From contig CAYUXF010000023.1 of assembly GCA_964448755.1 (NCBI GenBank), positions 1 through 24,778 of the forward strand: DNA of 24,778 nt, given 5' to 3'. The notes under the pieces were generated by a model, which was not told the DNA's origin, ran no database searches, and saw nothing but the letters and a program-made list of their open reading frames with translations. Position 1 is the first letter of the stretch; every line of letters begins with the position of its first letter. The position numbers were made by a program, and so were the translations under genes. Shown piece by piece: positions 22,101 through 24,778 of this stretch. The stretch is from CAYUXF01 sp964448755 (GTDB lineage: Bacteria > Margulisbacteria > Termititenacia > Termititenacales > CAYUXF01).

Positions 22101-22739
22101 TTATATGGATTTTATCAGACGGGCTGGATTCCCGACCACTACAGAATTAGCTGGAACATCTTTATTGACTACCGCATTGGCGCCGATTATCGCGTTTTCT
22201 CCGATTGTAACTCCCGGCAAAATAACAACACCCTCGCCCACCCAAACTCGATCTTTTATTATCACCGGTCCCTTGCTAGAGAGAGGACGGTCGGCCGGAG
22301 CATTAGTCTTATCATTTGCCGTTATGTCACCATGAAAATGGTCAGTAATAAAAACTCTGCTGGCAAAAAGAACTTCATTGCCGATAGATATTTTATTTAT
22401 ACAGCCGACATGACAATTATCGTGAAAAACCACATTGTCGCCGATCTCAATACTGGGAGAGAATTTCTGGCCACGGTACTCATCCAGTGCCTCGATCCGA
22501 AATCCCGGACCGGAGCGGAAATCTTTACCAATCGAAATGTATTTTTCACCATATACATATATGGGACGTTCAACTAAAAAACCTTTTTGGCAGGATTTAA
22601 ATATTTTTTTTACTGTTAGTGAATAAGCTTGATCAAAATAAATATTCAAGCGACGAAAAAAACGATAGCTAAATACTGCTCCAAATATAAAAACAATGAC
22701 ATCTATCAATTTATTAATTAGATACTTTAAGAAAGACAT
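22101..22739 (-). CDS. Hexapeptide-repeat acyltransferase (WbbJ/maltose-O-acetyltransferase-like)
   Basis: A 212-residue left-handed beta-helix enzyme. The N-terminus has a hydrophobic stretch (about 9-26, LINKLIDVIVFIFGAVF) that may anchor it. Hexapeptide repeats run from about 70 to 210: ISIGKDFRSG, IEIGDNVVFHDNCHVG, ISIGNEVLFASRVFITDHFHGD with the likely catalytic His in the TDHFHGD loop, VIIKDRVWVGEGVVILPGV and TIGENAIIGANAVVNKDVP, closing with GNPARLI. The family O-acetylates sugars using acetyl-CoA. In this cluster it should decorate a sugar of the repeat unit. It is unusually G+C-rich for the cluster, like the following flippase gene. Confidence 0.9.
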   Translation of the reverse strand: MSFLKYLINKLIDVIVFIFGAVFSYRFFRRLNIYFDQAYSLTVKKIFKSCQKGFLVERPIYVYGEKYISIGKDFRSGPGFRIEALDEYRGQKFSPSIEIGDNVVFHDNCHVGCINKISIGNEVLFASRVFITDHFHGDITANDKTNAPADRPLSSKGPVIIKDRVWVGEGVVILPGVTIGENAIIGANAVVNKDVPANSVVVGNPARLIKSI

Positions 22740-22745
22740 ATTTAA

Positions 22746-23771
22746 TTATATATTAAACTTACTAGATTTAACTAATAGAAAAAATTTCTTATAATAATTA
22801 CGACAATTATTAACAACCCTTTTGATTATCTTCAGCATAATAGATTCATTATTGGCAATTAATCTCTTAGTAAAAAAATTATAATACCAATTGTCCTTAA
22901 AAGAACTTTCTAAAATATTTACATAATTCTCTTCTTCAAACTTGTAGTTTTCCGTATCTCTTGCCTGCTCAATAAATTTAGGGAAAAAAGATTGCAAAAG
23001 ATCGCTCTTTATTGACTGAAAAGTTGAATAATTTAAGATTGAACCATTATATAAAGTTAGTATTTTAATAAAATTCTCTCCGAATACCTTAAAAAGCTTG
23101 TACCCCCCTGTATTACTAGATTTACAGGCAAGACAATGCATATCACAATAAACAATCTTTTTATTCTGAGCTTTCAGAGCATCTAAAAACCATGACACTT
23201 GTACAATATTTGAATTCAAGTGATTATCAACTTTCAATCCGGACAGAATATCTTTATTAAAAATAAACCCTGAAGCAAAGGTTATCATAAAAGAAACATA
23301 TTTAAGAAACTCATTTGATTTTTTAAACATATAATATTTTTCTGTTTGATTTTTACGAGGAGCCTCGAGTAAAAAATCATTTAGATAAGGATAGGAATCA
23401 AGATATAAAAGACTAATCTCATGCTTATTAAGTATATTTATTATCTTTTCCAGCTTATTCGACAACCAAATATCGTCGTCACCCATTATTTGTACATATT
23501 TACCAGAAGCCAAATTAAAACATTGTAAGAAATTTTTATCAGCACCTAAATTTTCCTTATTCCTATTAAAAACCAAATTAACATTGCTATTCTGTAAATA
23601 TGATTTTGCTATTTCTTCAGTATTATCAATTGAACAATTATCAGAAATAATTATTTCACAAATATCACTATATTTTTCAACTTGAGGTACTAAATTTTTC
23701 AAAGCAAGATCTAAATAAAAAGATCTATTGTAAGTTGGGATACAGATAGAAAGCAGTGGTTTTTTTTTCAT
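22746..23771 (-). CDS. GT2-family glycosyltransferase (abequosyltransferase-like)
   Basis: A 341-residue GT-A enzyme. LLSICIPTYNRSFYLDLALKNL is at about 5-26, IISDNCSIDNT at about 40-50, NKENLGADKNF, and the DDD metal site VQIMGDDDIW at about 93-102. The form with the DDD site and a downstream DSYPYLND-like stretch recalls abequosyltransferase (WbaV)-like members that add dideoxy or other modified sugars. The ATG is followed by a run of nine A's (Met-Lys-Lys-Lys). The C-terminal half is AT-rich and basic without further motifs. It lies 15 bp after the SDR gene and 6 bp before the acyltransferase gene. Confidence 0.85.
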   Translation of the reverse strand: MKKKPLLSICIPTYNRSFYLDLALKNLVPQVEKYSDICEIIISDNCSIDNTEEIAKSYLQNSNVNLVFNRNKENLGADKNFLQCFNLASGKYVQIMGDDDIWLSNKLEKIINILNKHEISLLYLDSYPYLNDFLLEAPRKNQTEKYYMFKKSNEFLKYVSFMITFASGFIFNKDILSGLKVDNHLNSNIVQVSWFLDALKAQNKKIVYCDMHCLACKSSNTGGYKLFKVFGENFIKILTLYNGSILNYSTFQSIKSDLLQSFFPKFIEQARDTENYKFEEENYVNILESSFKDNWYYNFFTKRLIANNESIMLKIIKRVVNNCRNYYKKFFLLVKSSKFNI

Positions 23772-23786
23772 ATTCTAATTAATTCC

Positions 23787-24776
23787 TTAACTATAACTCT
23801 GTATAGTTTTCCTAAAGCCTTGCTCTATTGAGGTTTGCTGACGCCACCCTAGTTTTTTAACCTTAGAAACATCTGGAATAGATCGTTGGGCAGGATTTTT
23901 TAAGTAATTGTTATTTGTATTCACATTAAAAATAACTTTTAGGTTTAATTCGGGGTAAAGACCTATCAAAAGATTGGCCAAATCTTTTATTTTAATTTCA
24001 CTTTCCCCACCAACATTATAACTAGTGGCCTTTTCACCATTTAATAGAATTAGGAAATAAGCAATTATTGCATCTGCTAAATAACAAAATGGACGTAGTG
24101 CTTCACCATCACTATTCAAAATTATATCTTTTTTCTCCACAATATTTGCAACAAAATCAGCAAATACTCTGCCATCATCAAGCTTCATTCCTGGCCCATA
24201 TGTATGAAATGGACGTACAATTTTGACAGGTATAGCATGTTGATTTGCATAAGCAACACACATCGCCTCCGCCGCACGTTTACCTTCAGCATAACAACTG
24301 CGCACATTGGTCAAGTCAAGATAACCATAACTATCCTCTCTAATCGGTTGTTGATTATCCGGTACAACACCATAAACTTCACCACTACTAAAAAACAGAA
24401 AGCTTTCTGCTTTTTTTTCCATAGCCAAATTCAATAAATTGTAGGTGCCAATAATATTGGCATTAATTGTTCCCACAGGATCAATTTTATAATATTTTGG
24501 ACTAGCCTGGCTCGCAGCATGAACAATAAAATCTACTTTTTCTTTTATTTTAATAGGAATACAAACATCTTGAACAAGCAATCTGAAATTTTCATTGCCT
24601 AAATACCTAGAAAATCGTTCTTCTGCATGTTTTCTATTACGAACTAAAGCAATAACATTAATATTGATACTCTTCAATGAGCTCAGTTGCAGTAGCGCCT
24701 CTACCATGTAAGCAGGAAGAAAACCATTGGCGCCAGTAATTAAAATTGTCTTATTAAAAAACTTACCCCATTCAAT
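23787..24776 (-). CDS. NAD-dependent epimerase/dehydratase (extended SDR), cut by window edge
   Basis: 329 residues are visible, with the frame still open at the right edge. The NAD-binding loop TILITGANGFLPAYMVEAL is present, so at most a few N-terminal residues are missing; an internal ATG at 24707 is after this loop and cannot be the start. Further motifs are HAASQASPKYY, SSGEVYG and the catalytic YAEGK (YxxxK), then RPFHTYGPG. The HAAS..SP and YAEGKR pattern resembles UDP-glucuronate decarboxylases and dTDP-glucose 4,6-dehydratase relatives. It should make a modified nucleotide sugar for this cluster; the exact product is undetermined. It is the most upstream visible gene, and the operon probably continues beyond the window. 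Confidence 0.87.
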   Translation of the reverse strand: MEWGKFFNKTILITGANGFLPAYMVEALLQLSSLKSININVIALVRNRKHAEERFSRYLGNENFRLLVQDVCIPIKIKEKVDFIVHAASQASPKYYKIDPVGTINANIIGTYNLLNLAMEKKAESFLFFSSGEVYGVVPDNQQPIREDSYGYLDLTNVRSCYAEGKRAAEAMCVAYANQHAIPVKIVRPFHTYGPGMKLDDGRVFADFVANIVEKKDIILNSDGEALRPFCYLADAIIAYFLILLNGEKATSYNVGGESEIKIKDLANLLIGLYPELNLKVIFNVNTNNNYLKNPAQRSIPDVSKVKKLGWRQQTSIEQGFRKTIQSYS

Positions 24777-24778
24777 AT

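Overview
The window reads as a scaffold from the genome of an uncultured, AT-rich bacterium. It uses the standard genetic code (TGA works as a stop) and carries a 100-N scaffold gap at 6739-6838. Overlapping cell-surface polysaccharide genes with two Wzx-type flippases, a galactofuranose gene and many glycosyltransferases suggest a bacterium that makes an O-antigen, capsule or exopolysaccharide. No marker fixes the phylum. I see no tRNA, rRNA, CRISPR array or transposase gene.

Left part (1-5400) is a compact toxin-antitoxin/defence-like island. It holds two AbiEi/AbiEii modules on the minus strand (143-1529 and 1779-3033), a HepT/MntA-type HEPN/nucleotidyltransferase pair on the plus strand (3234-3937), and a convergent AAA+ ATPase of the DUF4143 type (3950-5308). 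Three different nucleotidyltransferase toxin-antitoxin systems therefore sit side by side. The spacers carry recognisable control sites: a near-perfect palindrome against the -10 box of the second AbiE operon, and three operator-like copies spaced exactly 33 bp upstream of the ATPase. Diverged copies of that operator motif also flank the second AbiE module as 25-bp direct repeats. A remnant of a polysaccharide-deacetylase-like gene lies at the left edge, and a larger copy of the same gene lies on the other side of the island (from 5672).

The middle part (5401-10644) starts with a spacer of REP-like palindromes. Next comes the deacetylase-like gene, which has a 96-bp palindromic element of the same class inserted in frame. 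Beyond the gap is a cassette, transcribed right to left, of an acyl carrier protein, an AMP-forming acyl/aminoacyl ligase, a fold-III PLP decarboxylase and a GNAT/FemAB-like acyltransferase. By family logic the cassette would load a carboxylic or amino acid on the carrier protein, decarboxylate it there, and transfer the product, perhaps to a surface sugar.

The right part (10708-24778) is one long minus-strand polysaccharide cluster. It holds an SDR-type nucleotide-sugar enzyme (cut by the window edge), GT2 and GT4 glycosyltransferases, a hexapeptide acyltransferase, two paralogous flippases, two paralogous putative rhamnosyltransferases, UDP-galactopyranose mutase (glf), and a small HTH protein with its own strong promoter. 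It looks like two sub-clusters joined near 15.3-16.4 kb. One gene (16437-17879) is a chimera: a truncated GT4 enzyme fused to the tail of a polytopic membrane protein. No Wzy polymerase or chain-length regulator is visible.
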